Source of the DNA: Paenibacillus tyrphae
GTDB taxonomy: Bacteria; Bacillota; Bacilli; Paenibacillales; NBRC-103111
DNA: 49,637 nt
Direction of reading: 5' to 3'
Assembly: GCF_000722545.1 (NCBI RefSeq)
Contig: NZ_JNVM01000040.1
Span: 1-49,637, forward strand
Part shown: in pieces, positions 31,722 through 39,350 of the stretch
How positions within the stretch are numbered: position 1 is the stretch's first letter
How the letters are laid out: each line of letters begins with the position of its first letter
Translations under genes and position numbers: made by a program
Notes under the pieces: generated by a model
Seen by the model: only the letters and a program-made list of their open reading frames with translations
Databases searched by the model: none
Told to the model about the DNA's origin: nothing

Positions 31722-33500
31722 TTACGCCAGCATCGCCACCCAATCCGCCTTCGAATATCGATCCGTCATCTCCGGCACGCAGTGCTCCGGTAAATTGGCC
31801 CGGACCAGCGCCGCCGGAATGACGGGTGACACCGAATTCCCACATTTCGCCACCTGCTCCGCCTGTGTGAACGGCTTGCCGTTGTAGATCGGATCAATAA
31901 TGTACGAATCCGGAAAGCCCTGCGCCCGGTACAGCTCCCGCGGGGTTAGCATGCGCATGCCGATGTCAACGATCACATAAGGGACGCCTTGAATATGCAC
32001 CAGGACGAGGCCGAACCTGTCGTGAGTCGTTACCGTGCCAAGCGGATCGTCTACTGGCTGTCCAACGCTGCTGCCGTAATACGCGACCATGAAGGCGTAG
32101 ACCGCGCCGATGTGCATGCCGCCGGCGGTAATCGTCGGGACCGGATCGGCCATATGGCTACCGATATTGTTCCCGCGGAACTTGATAAGGTGTGAAGAGA
32201 CGATCCCATATCTGTTGGATGTATCCAGCGTCATGAGTGGCTGACCCAACGTTTGGCCCCGCACTTCACCGTTCCGCGTTTCCGTGTGGTACTGGATCAG
32301 GTTGGCGCAAAGAAGAGCATTATGGTCAGTTGTCGTGATGGTTGAAAGCGGGTCCTCCATTGAGTTACCTGGGCCGTTGTATCCTCCACCGTAATGTTTG
32401 ACCATGGAAGCCGCTACCAACATATGATGCCCGCCGGTTGCTATGGTTTTAAGAGGCTCGTTAGGTGAACTGCCCGAGCTGCCTGTCGTGTTTACTGCAA
32501 GAATAGGAGTTACAATACCGATCCCATTCTTCCCTGTGATTGTTTGGAGTGGTTCGTCCAGTCCTTGGCCGCGGAATCCGTCTCCGCTGTGGTTTACGTT
32601 GACCAGATACGGCGCCATGAACGGGATGCCGCCTGCCTCCGCCACCTTAATAATGAATTTGTCTATTCCCCGAGCAATTCGGCGTTTTGTATTGTCAGCC
32701 AGCTCGCGCGTACGTCCGAAGATAGATGGCACCGGAATCGACCAGTCGATGATATCGGCAGCACGCCGGTATGGCAGAGGACCGCCCGCCGTGATTTTGA
32801 ACGGCTTCGTCGCTGGAATGTGGGTCGGCTCGGGCCAGACAATCGCACGGCCGTCGCAACGAGCGATTAAGAATAGCCGCTTGCGGATCGTTGGGGCTCC
32901 GTAGTCACAAGCACGAAGGATACGCCATTCGACTTCATAGCCTTGTCGCTTCAAGGCGTTGACAAAACTGCGGAACGTTCGGCCCTTCTGCGACTTGATC
33001 GGTCTCCCATCCTTGCCCAACGGCCCCCAGTCCAGAAACTCCTCGACGTTTTCCAGCATAATGACTCTTGGCCGTTCGGTAGCTGCCCAGCGAACCGCCA
33101 CCCAAGCGAGTCCGCGTATTCCCTTTTCCCTTGGCTTTCCGCCGCGTGCTTTACTATGATGTGTGCAGTCTGGGGAAAGCCAGAGGAGGCCGACACGGCG
33201 ACCAGCCGCAATATCTCGGGGGTGAATGCCCCAGATATCTTCACAATGATGCCGCGTCTTAGGGTGGTTGACTTCGTGCATGGCGATCGCCGCGGGGTCA
33301 TGATTGACTGCCTCATCGACGCTGCGACCGATCGCATATTCGATGCCAGTTGAGGCGCCTCCCCCGCCAGCGAAGTTATCAACGACGATTTCATCTTTCC
33401 AATATTCCGGGGTAGAGAGGACCTTTAACCATTGCTGGCGACTCTCACCAACCGCTATTGCAAGAGCTCGTTCCCTTCTCCATTTCCGTCTGCGGTTCAT
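31722..33500 (-). CDS. C5-cytosine DNA methyltransferase
   Basis: 592 residues. Motif I is VDNFAGGGGASTGIEYAIG (about residue 41). The catalytic loop reads WLSPDCTHHSKARGG with the nucleophile at Cys112, where DC replaces the usual PC. ENV motif is in MLENVEEFLDW. The C-terminal motif RELYRAQGFPDSY and GNSVSP close the catalytic fold. The target-recognition region (about residues 300-530) contains six units of the type PLxTIT...HxxLVxxxLxKxxG. It probably protects phage DNA from host restriction or marks it. It follows the coiled-coil gene with TGATATG spacing. Confidence 0.93.
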   Translation of the reverse strand: MNRRRKWRRERALAIAVGESRQQWLKVLSTPEYWKDEIVVDNFAGGGGASTGIEYAIGRSVDEAVNHDPAAIAMHEVNHPKTRHHCEDIWGIHPRDIAAGRRVGLLWLSPDCTHHSKARGGKPREKGIRGLAWVAVRWAATERPRVIMLENVEEFLDWGPLGKDGRPIKSQKGRTFRSFVNALKRQGYEVEWRILRACDYGAPTIRKRLFLIARCDGRAIVWPEPTHIPATKPFKITAGGPLPYRRAADIIDWSIPVPSIFGRTRELADNTKRRIARGIDKFIIKVAEAGGIPFMAPYLVNVNHSGDGFRGQGLDEPLQTITGKNGIGIVTPILAVNTTGSSGSSPNEPLKTIATGGHHMLVAASMVKHYGGGYNGPGNSMEDPLSTITTTDHNALLCANLIQYHTETRNGEVRGQTLGQPLMTLDTSNRYGIVSSHLIKFRGNNIGSHMADPVPTITAGGMHIGAVYAFMVAYYGSSVGQPVDDPLGTVTTHDRFGLVLVHIQGVPYVIVDIGMRMLTPRELYRAQGFPDSYIIDPIYNGKPFTQAEQVAKCGNSVSPVIPAALVRANLPEHCVPEMTDRYSKADWVAMLA

Positions 33501-33501
33501 A

Positions 33502-34092
33502 TCAGCAATCCCCGTTCAGTAGGCAAACATTTGCCGAAAGCTTGATAACAGCCGGCAGGTTTGAATTTTCTGTTTTAAATCCCTTCAGGTCGACGCCCAA
33601 TTCTTCGAGCCGTTTGTAAGCCTTATCACCATTGTGACAAGAGTCGATGATGGTCAGGATCTCCTCCGTCAGCTTAACCAAATCACGGTATTCCGAAATT
33701 TTAGCTGCAAGCTTCGTTTTCAGTTCTTCGACAGCTGGCTGCAGCTCTTCCATTAATCCGTTTGTTCCCCGATCAAGTAAGTTATGAAGGATGAGACTTG
33801 TTTCTTGCTGGACAATATCTGATCTTAAGCTGATAACGTGCCTGTTAACGTCGGTAATAATGCTTTTCATACGCCAGATGTCGAACCGATTATACCGCTC
33901 GATCAGGTTTAGAAAGGAATCATGGAACAATTGAGCTTGACGTTCGACTGTGTCCGCCTCTTTATAGGCTTCGAAAACAATCGGTTTGACAACGGACTCA
34001 ACCTCCGCACGGGCCACTTTCCGCAGAGCATCTTTTCTTTGGCGTGCCTTGGTTTCAATAAATTCTCTTAAATCGCTTTTCTTAATCGCCAC
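33502..34092 (-). CDS. Coiled-coil early protein, unknown
   Basis: 196 residues, highly helical and charged. It opens MAIKKSDLREFIETKARQRK, has long heptad-like stretches (LQPAVEELKTKLAAKISEYR) and ends VIKLSANVCLLNGDC. GTG start with AGGAGG 8 bases upstream. Immediately upstream of the methyltransferase and coupled to it. It could be a DNA-binding accessory protein, but no motif shows that. Confidence 0.65.
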   Translation of the reverse strand: MAIKKSDLREFIETKARQRKDALRKVARAEVESVVKPIVFEAYKEADTVERQAQLFHDSFLNLIERYNRFDIWRMKSIITDVNRHVISLRSDIVQQETSLILHNLLDRGTNGLMEELQPAVEELKTKLAAKISEYRDLVKLTEEILTIIDSCHNGDKAYKRLEELGVDLKGFKTENSNLPAVIKLSANVCLLNGDC

Positions 34093-34136
34093 GATATGGG
34101 CCTCCTATTAATAGTTCTGATGATAGAGAAAGGATT

Positions 34137-34165
34137 TTGGTAAATTATGTCGAAACACTTATAAA
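34137..34165 (+). promoter_or_regulatory. Promoter of plus-strand gene
   Basis: TTGGTA (34137-34142) and TATAAA (34160-34165) are 17 bases apart. Alternatively TGGTAAATT (34138-34146) is an extended -10. Confidence 0.45.
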
Positions 34166-34187
34166 TAACCGTTTGGGAGGGACAACT

Positions 34188-34529
34188 ATGCATATTCGAA
34201 TTTTTCAAGAAGAAACAAGCAAGTTTTCAATTCATTCTGTTGAAGAACTGATTAGTAATATCGCAAACTTTTTACACAATAAGGACTATTGTCGAGTAAC
34301 CAATGTGCTTAACAGAGCAGTTGGTCACAGTGCAGGAAGTGGTCACTTCCCAGAAGCTTATCCAACGAAATGGCATGGACTTATAGACGGTTACATTATT
34401 GATAATTCCTTAAGTGTTAAAGATATTGTTGAATTGCTTTCGAAAGAGTTTGGCGCGCCTCTCTACATAATTAAGGAAAACTATGAATACTTAATCACTG
34501 ACGAAGAGGAAGAGGACGCCATCTTCTAA
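34188..34529 (+). CDS. Small plus-strand protein, unknown
   Basis: 113 residues from ATG 34188 with GGGAGGG 6 bases upstream; an upstream ATG at 34137 in the same frame lacks a site. The protein is MHIRIFQEETSKFSIHSVEE, then LISNIANFLHNKDYCRVTNV, LSKEFGAPLYIIKENYEYLI and an acidic end. No family recognised; it looks globular and soluble. Its stop codon lies one base from the stop of the convergent DNA polymerase gene. AT-rich, opposite strand: an accessory gene of the same type as the HEPN gene. Confidence 0.65.
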   Translation: MHIRIFQEETSKFSIHSVEELISNIANFLHNKDYCRVTNVLNRAVGHSAGSGHFPEAYPTKWHGLIDGYIIDNSLSVKDIVELLSKEFGAPLYIIKENYEYLITDEEEEDAIF

Positions 34530-34530
34530 A

Positions 34531-36498
34531 CTAATCCTTCTGATAGAAATCACATTCAAAGCCGGCTGCCTGCAACGGCAGCCCGGGCGCCCAGTAAATC
34601 AGTTGCCCCATAATCTCAGTCACACGCTCCAAAGACCCACTGCCAATCGGCACTTCCAAAACCACTTCGTCGTGAACGTGCATAACGATGTCGTAGTAAT
34701 TTTTATCAAGCCTCATCATGCTCTCAGCCAAGCAGTCCCGCGCAATCGCCTGCACTAGATTCTCCACAAGCCGGCCGCCGTACGTACGGTGCGACATCCA
34801 TTTTTTCTTGACTTGGTCCATGCCGTCGAAGACGAGGCCGTCCTTGTCAAACTTCGGATCTGGTTTGATCCGCGGATTCACATAGGCTAGGCTCCGGCCA
34901 CTCGGCAGATCAGCGAACAGCACGCCCTGCTCGTAGCGGTATTGGACCCCGTGCTTGAGTTTAACGGTCGTTTTCTCGCGCACCGCCGTCACGGCCGCTT
35001 TCTCGGTAGCATACCAGAGCTTGACGATATTCGGGTTGGCCGACCTCCACTGCTTAACGAGCTTCGGATATTCATCCGGATCGACCTCTTTTTTAGTGTC
35101 CATCGCTGCCATTGCATTCGGCCCGCCTTGGTATCCGCAGGCTAAAACAGTAACCTTACCTGAAGCGCGATATTTGTAGTTCTCATGCCCTTTGACTATT
35201 GTCTCAAACGGCACCTTGAATATGTTGGCCGCCGTTGCTTCGTAAATCTTGCCGTGCCCCCTGAATACGTCCAGAACCCAGTGTTCATCCGCCAACCATG
35301 CAATGACGCGGGCCTCAATGGCCGAGAAATCACTGACAATGAACCGGCAGCCGGGCGAGGGAATAAAAGCCGTCCGAATGAGCTGGGAGAGGACGAACGG
35401 CGGCGCGCCGAACATTAGCTCCAACATTTCGAAATCTCCGCTCCGGAGCGTTTCCCGCGCCAGAGCCAAGCCCTCAATCTTGTTCTGCGGCAGGTTCTGA
35501 ACCTGTATGAGCCGCCCGGCCCACCGCCAAGTGCGATTTGCTCCGCAGAACTGTAGCAGCCCGCGCGCCCGGTCGTCGGCGCAGATCGTCCGCGTCATGG
35601 CGTTGTATTTGTCCACGCTGGTCTTTGCCATCTCCTGCCGCAGCTCCAGCACCCGCCGCGTCTCGTCATCCGGCGCCGCATCCAGCAGCACCGGCATGTG
35701 CTCCTTGGCGAGCCCATCCGGCGTCTCGAGCCCGCGGTCCGCCAGCCAGCTCTTGAGTTGCTGCAGGCTGTTCGGATTATCAAGCCCGGTAATATCCCGG
35801 GCCTCTTGCAGCAGCCGTGCCTCGTATTGCTCGTCGCAGGTAATCGCCTGCCGGACCAGCACCGGATCGAGCCGGACGCCCCGATCGTTGATTCGTTGAT
35901 CGAGGGCCCATAGCCGCCATTCGTTGGTGGGCACCGGGAAGCGCTCCAGCTTTTTGCGGATCTCCCGTTCGACGACAACGTCCTGCCGATTGTAGGCCTT
36001 GTAATCCTCCCACTTGTCCGGCGCATGGTGCGGATAATTCCGCGTCCGGCCACCATTCGTCTTCGTCGTTTTACACGGCACGCTGAAATACTTGATCAGC
36101 GCTTTGCCCTTGGCGTCCTTCTGGGCCTCAAGCTTCAACACCTCCGCGACGCCTTCCAGATATCCCGGCAGCCCGAGCGTCAGCGCATGGACGGCAGTGC
36201 AACGCCATTGTTCCGCTGGCATCGGCATATGGAACCATTTAGAGAGACAAACTCTTTCGAATGCCGCGTTGAACGCCGTCTTGATAATGTCCGGAGCGGT
36301 CAAAGCATCATAGACATCATCCGGTAAAGATTCAAGATCAGTCAGGTCGACGACTGTAACTGGACCGTCGTCCCAAGCGTAGGCAAACAAAAGGATCTCG
36401 AAGTCCGATGCCTCTACGTAGCGGTGGACGCCGGCCGTTTTAAGATCAACGGAAGAATAGGTTTCAATATCTATGGTCATTTGCCGGCAACACTGCAT
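34531..36498 (-). CDS. DNA polymerase, family A
   Basis: 655 residues. A DEDD-type 3'-5' exonuclease lies at the N-terminus (MTIDIETYSSVDLKTAGVHR; DIET motif). The polymerase domain has motif A (RFIVSDFSAIEARVIAWLAD), a KVTVLACGYQGGPNA region and motif C (YDIVMHVHDEVVLEVPIG, with HDE). There is no 5'-3' exonuclease domain, as usual for phage enzymes. I start at ATG 36498 because GGAGGG lies 9 bases before it; the frame is open for a further 83 codons upstream, but that stretch is antisense to the 37-residue gene. Confidence 0.94.
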   Translation of the reverse strand: MQCCRQMTIDIETYSSVDLKTAGVHRYVEASDFEILLFAYAWDDGPVTVVDLTDLESLPDDVYDALTAPDIIKTAFNAAFERVCLSKWFHMPMPAEQWRCTAVHALTLGLPGYLEGVAEVLKLEAQKDAKGKALIKYFSVPCKTTKTNGGRTRNYPHHAPDKWEDYKAYNRQDVVVEREIRKKLERFPVPTNEWRLWALDQRINDRGVRLDPVLVRQAITCDEQYEARLLQEARDITGLDNPNSLQQLKSWLADRGLETPDGLAKEHMPVLLDAAPDDETRRVLELRQEMAKTSVDKYNAMTRTICADDRARGLLQFCGANRTWRWAGRLIQVQNLPQNKIEGLALARETLRSGDFEMLELMFGAPPFVLSQLIRTAFIPSPGCRFIVSDFSAIEARVIAWLADEHWVLDVFRGHGKIYEATAANIFKVPFETIVKGHENYKYRASGKVTVLACGYQGGPNAMAAMDTKKEVDPDEYPKLVKQWRSANPNIVKLWYATEKAAVTAVREKTTVKLKHGVQYRYEQGVLFADLPSGRSLAYVNPRIKPDPKFDKDGLVFDGMDQVKKKWMSHRTYGGRLVENLVQAIARDCLAESMMRLDKNYYDIVMHVHDEVVLEVPIGSGSLERVTEIMGQLIYWAPGLPLQAAGFECDFYQKD

Positions 36499-36548
36499 GG
36501 TGAAATGCCCTCCAAAAATAATTTCTGGTATTTCCCCTCGTTTTCTTG

Positions 36549-36554
36549 TAAAAT
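36549..36554 (+). promoter_or_regulatory. Possible -10 of the 37-residue gene
   Basis: TAAAAT seven to twelve bases before the hairpin; -35 is weak. A start here would put the hairpin at the very 5' end of the RNA. Confidence 0.3.
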
Positions 36555-36565
36555 TTTGTTGAAAG

Positions 36566-36592
36566 GCCACTCCTTTATAGAAAGGAGGTGGC
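36566..36592 (+). promoter_or_regulatory. Hairpin that sequesters a ribosome binding site
   Basis: GCCACTCCTTT (36566-36576) pairs with AAAGGAGGTGGC (36581-36592), an 11-bp stem with one bulged G and an ATAG loop. It covers the whole Shine-Dalgarno sequence of the gene at 36598. Confidence 0.7.
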
Positions 36593-36597
36593 GCGCT

Positions 36598-36711
36598 ATG
36601 GCATTGACAATAAAAGTCGACGACACCAAAGCAATTGAAATCAAAATTATCGTCAAAATTGAAACAAAACCAACGCGTCGACAGCCAAGAAAAACGAATA
36701 AAGTCAACTAG
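36598..36711 (+). CDS. 37-residue peptide, hairpin-controlled
   Basis: MALTIKVDDTKAIEIKIIVK, then IETKPTRRQPRKTNKVN. The first half alternates hydrophobic and charged residues as in a beta hairpin, and the end is strongly basic. A perfect AAAGGAGG lies 9 bases before the ATG but is buried in a hairpin. The gene has its own terminator and runs against the early operon, overlapping the spacer between DNA polymerase and the MazG-like gene. No family recognised. The RNA layout (locked site, short frame, terminator) is that of type I toxin mRNAs, though the peptide is not a typical membrane toxin. A small regulatory RNA is another possibility. Confidence 0.55.
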   Translation: MALTIKVDDTKAIEIKIIVKIETKPTRRQPRKTNKVN

Positions 36712-36713
36712 CG

Positions 36714-36758
36714 CCCCTCGGTTTGAAGGCATTAATGGTGCCTTCACCCGAGGGGTTT
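36714..36758 (+). terminator. Terminator of the 37-residue gene
   Basis: Nested stems CCCCTCGG/CCGAGGGG and GAAGGC/GCCTTC with a 9-base loop, followed by TTTAAA. It begins three bases after the stop codon. Confidence 0.7.
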
Positions 36759-36802
36759 AAACGTAAAATATGCATAATTGATTATTTTTTTAAAAGAGAA
36801 AA

Positions 36803-37231
36803 TCACAATTTCTTCCCTCCATGCCGCTGCGGCCGCGTTGCGTTGTACGTCATTTTCTCCCGGATGGCCGCCTCAAAATCGATGCCAAGATGCCCGCAGG
36901 TGTCGAAGATGCGGATCACCGTATCCGCCAGTTCGACCGGAATGCCGCACGGTTTTTCGCCCTCGTAGTAGATTTCCCGGAACCCCCGCCCGTTCCGGTG
37001 TTCCTCCAGCGCCTCCGACAGCTCGGAGTGCATGAGCGCGATCATTTCGCCAAAGGTGCGGGGCTCCTCGTACCAGCCTTTGTCGATCGCGTTATCATGG
37101 GCAGCTTGGACGAATTCGTCGATACTCTGAGGCTCATTGTCAATGAATCCAATAGGCCGCTTCTCCTCAACCTGTACTGCCATGCCTTGTTCATTTCTCT
37201 TTACATAGAACCGTTCTTGCTTCCATTCCAT
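36803..37231 (-). CDS. MazG-like NTP pyrophosphohydrolase
   Basis: 142 residues. The helical metal-binding motifs E-x-x-E ... E-x-x-D of all-alpha NTPases are visible in ALMHSELSEALEEHRNGR and VELADTVIRIFDTCGHLG. Such enzymes hydrolyse NTPs or dNTPs and in phages may reshape nucleotide pools or alarmones. The start at 37231 has GGAGAGG about 10 bases upstream; a 21-codon extension upstream lacks a site. Confidence 0.85.
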   Translation of the reverse strand: MEWKQERFYVKRNEQGMAVQVEEKRPIGFIDNEPQSIDEFVQAAHDNAIDKGWYEEPRTFGEMIALMHSELSEALEEHRNGRGFREIYYEGEKPCGIPVELADTVIRIFDTCGHLGIDFEAAIREKMTYNATRPQRHGGKKL

Positions 37232-37299
37232 AAGATGAGGACCTCTCCTGTATACTTGGATTAGAAAGGGGACCCGCTGCCGAATCCCCTCCAAACTGA

Positions 37300-37896
37300 T
37301 TAATTCAAGAAATCCTCTTCGTCGCCGTCCATATCGATGTCGAAATCCTCATCAGCAAATTCTTCGTTGACGCTGGAGCGGCCGCCAAGGAACTCACCGT
37401 CCTGTACTTTGACAACGTTGTTCAGGCCAACCGCGACGCCGCGGTTCCCTTTCGCATCGAAAGGAAAGAAATTAAGACTCACTTTGGCGTAGCAACCGGA
37501 GTAAACCTCCGTGCTGTCCGTGATCTCTTGGAACTTGGTCTTACCATCCGTTCCCTTGCCTACTGGCTTCGCAATACCTGGTTTGTTCTTGCTTGTCGCG
37601 TTCAGGAAGTAGTGGCCAGCATACGCTTCATCATCCGGGCGCTCTTCGTCGCCATCCCGCAGCGGTGTTTTGCAATTGGCTGGAATTTTGCCGCCCCATT
37701 TGCTCTTGCCGAGCTCCTTAGCGGCGTCAACGGCTGCCTTGATTTTGCGCAGCGTCTCCTTGTCCGTTTTGGGGATCAGAATCGCCGTGCTGTATTTCTC
37801 ATCGCCGCCGTCAATGGATTGCGGCTCGAAGATATGAGTGTAAGAAAGACGTACCTTGCCCGTGATTACTTTTGTAGTTTGATTGTCTATTGCCAT
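37300..37896 (-). CDS. DUF2815 ssDNA-binding-like protein
   Basis: 198 residues from ATG 37896, preceded by AAAGGAG about 9 bases upstream. The TTKVITGKVRLSYTHIFEPQ opening and SKWGGKIPANCKTPLRDGDE, then YAGHYFLNATSKNKPGIAKP, and the beta-rich SGCYAKVSLNFFPFDAKGNR with an acidic end (DEDFDIDMDGDEEDF) are the DUF2815 pattern. Acidic C-termini and this beta core are like those of single-stranded DNA-binding proteins, and the family always sits with VapE and DUF2800 in such phages. An in-frame extension upstream is annotated separately. Confidence 0.88.
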   Translation of the reverse strand: MAIDNQTTKVITGKVRLSYTHIFEPQSIDGGDEKYSTAILIPKTDKETLRKIKAAVDAAKELGKSKWGGKIPANCKTPLRDGDEERPDDEAYAGHYFLNATSKNKPGIAKPVGKGTDGKTKFQEITDSTEVYSGCYAKVSLNFFPFDAKGNRGVAVGLNNVVKVQDGEFLGGRSSVNEEFADEDFDIDMDGDEEDFLN

Positions 37897-38160
37897 TGGT
37901 TTTTGTCTCCTTTGAGATGAATTATTTAGAATCTTTCCATTCTTTGAAATACGCGTTCCTTTTCGTGTGATTCTTGTTATTCCATCGTTGGCGAGCCTAT
38001 GCCCGTCTGGTGCAATTCGCCAAGTCTCAAATCGCCACTTGCGAGCGTCGTCACCGATTTTCTCTCGAAGCCTTTTCCGTGCCAGCTCCTCTGACGGTTC
38101 AGCGATGCCGAAACACCACTTCTTCGAAATGCCGCTCCATATCCCCCACTGCTCAGGCAT
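37300..38160 (-). CDS. In-frame long form: small phage protein fused to DUF2815
   Basis: From ATG 38160, which overlaps the DUF2800 stop (TAATG), the frame runs without a stop through 88 residues into DUF2815, giving 286 residues. The first 50 (MPEQWGIWSGISKKWCFGIA, then EPSEELARKRLREKIGDDAR and KWRFETWRI) look like an independent small phage protein. The next 35 are basic and low in structure. Either two proteins are made from one frame, with the inner start used for DUF2815, or a lost stop created a fusion. I favour two products because both starts have sites. Confidence 0.5.
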   Translation of the reverse strand: MPEQWGIWSGISKKWCFGIAEPSEELARKRLREKIGDDARKWRFETWRIAPDGHRLANDGITRITRKGTRISKNGKILNNSSQRRQKPMAIDNQTTKVITGKVRLSYTHIFEPQSIDGGDEKYSTAILIPKTDKETLRKIKAAVDAAKELGKSKWGGKIPANCKTPLRDGDEERPDDEAYAGHYFLNATSKNKPGIAKPVGKGTDGKTKFQEITDSTEVYSGCYAKVSLNFFPFDAKGNRGVAVGLNNVVKVQDGEFLGGRSSVNEEFADEDFDIDMDGDEEDFLN

Positions 38161-39350
38161 TAAAAATCCTCTCCCGCAAAATCCCCTTCGACGCTATTCA
38201 ATTCCGGCCGATTGTCCGTCTCCGGAACGAGAACCGGCTTGCCCGGGGGTTTTACGATCAGGCCGCCGAGCATTTCGGCAAATTCCTTCTTGCCGATCCG
38301 CTTCTCAAGCTCGCTGATGCCCAGCAGCTCCTGCGGCTTTAAGTACTGGTCCTGTGAGAGACCAGCGGCCTCCAGCGCCACCCGGGCTGCGTCCCTATCG
38401 GTAATGGTCCGGTTACTCCGGCCCTCGACAAGTTTCCAATGCGGGATACGCTTGCCTATCTTGGCCTGTTCGAAGGCGTACTCCTCCACATCTTTCGCCC
38501 AGGCTTTGAGCTGCTCCGCCACATGAAGGATAGAACCGATCTCCTCCAAGCTCAGCAGCGCCGGATCACGGAATTCGTGCTGCAGCGCAGCCATGTTCTC
38601 GTCGGCGCGCGCCCGGCAGAATGCTTTCACCTTGCACCATCGGCAGTGATCCCCGGCTTTGAACGTTCCCTCGCCAGCAAAGGCCAGCGCCGCCGCAGGC
38701 TTGACGACCGTCTCCGCCCACTCCAGCAGCTCATCGACCCGCATCGTGTCCGTGCTGACACTATCAAGGCGCGGTTGCATGATCGTCATGCTGATCTCAC
38801 GGATGTCGTACAGGTAACTGTATGCCGACCACGCGCCGAGGCCGTATAGCCGGATCTGCGGATTGCCGGCCGCACTGACCGGAACGCCCTTGCCGTACTT
38901 AAGGTCAATGATCTCCATCAGGCCGTCCGCGATCAGGACAACGTCGCCAGTTCCGTATCCGTCCGGCACCCATTCCGTGAAGTCCAGCCGTTCCTCCAGC
39001 AGCACGACGGCATCGGAGGATCGGGCTTTTGCGGCCATGAATCGCCCCTCGACCAGATCGACGTATTCCTGCACGGCGCTCTCCATCTCGGGGCAGTAGA
39101 GCGGATTCGCTTTGATCTTCTCCAACTCGGCGTCGAGCCGCCTTCTCTCCTTAGAATCACAGATCAAAAGGCGCCGCCGCAGCTTGTTCTCAGCCAGCTC
39201 GTGCGCCAGTGTTCCCTCGTTGGCATATTCGCTGCGCTTGTCTGGTATGCTCTCCTGCAGCCGGGCACTCGGCGGGCAGCTGATCCACTGATCCGCCTTG
39301 GAGGCGCCCAGCAAAGCATGAGCGCGTTCAGCATGTGCTTGCTGCGTCAT
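38160..39350 (-). CDS. DUF2800, PD-(D/E)XK nuclease-like
   Basis: 396 residues. RAHALLGASKADQWISCPPS, ARLQESIPD, EGTLAHELAENKL are typical DUF2800/Cas4-like openings. The nuclease core has GYGTGDVVLIADGLMEIIDL with D and L-K-Y-GKG following (IIDLKYGKG, D-x-K). Four Cys including HCRWCKVKAFCRAR could bind an iron-sulfur cluster or zinc, as in Cas4/AddB-type nucleases. It likely processes DNA ends during replication or recombination together with DUF2815. Confidence 0.88.
   Translation of the reverse strand: MTQQAHAERAHALLGASKADQWISCPPSARLQESIPDKRSEYANEGTLAHELAENKLRRRLLICDSKERRRLDAELEKIKANPLYCPEMESAVQEYVDLVEGRFMAAKARSSDAVVLLEERLDFTEWVPDGYGTGDVVLIADGLMEIIDLKYGKGVPVSAAGNPQIRLYGLGAWSAYSYLYDIREISMTIMQPRLDSVSTDTMRVDELLEWAETVVKPAAALAFAGEGTFKAGDHCRWCKVKAFCRARADENMAALQHEFRDPALLSLEEIGSILHVAEQLKAWAKDVEEYAFEQAKIGKRIPHWKLVEGRSNRTITDRDAARVALEAAGLSQDQYLKPQELLGISELEKRIGKKEFAEMLGGLIVKPPGKPVLVPETDNRPELNSVEGDFAGEDF

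Noticed and set aside
36477..36707. Minus-strand hydrophobic frame (FVSILTIILISIALVSS) opposite the 37-residue gene
   Set aside because: It looks like a membrane toxin but has no ribosome binding site or promoter, and its RHLL part is simply the complement of the plus-strand ribosome binding site. The plus-strand gene has all signals.
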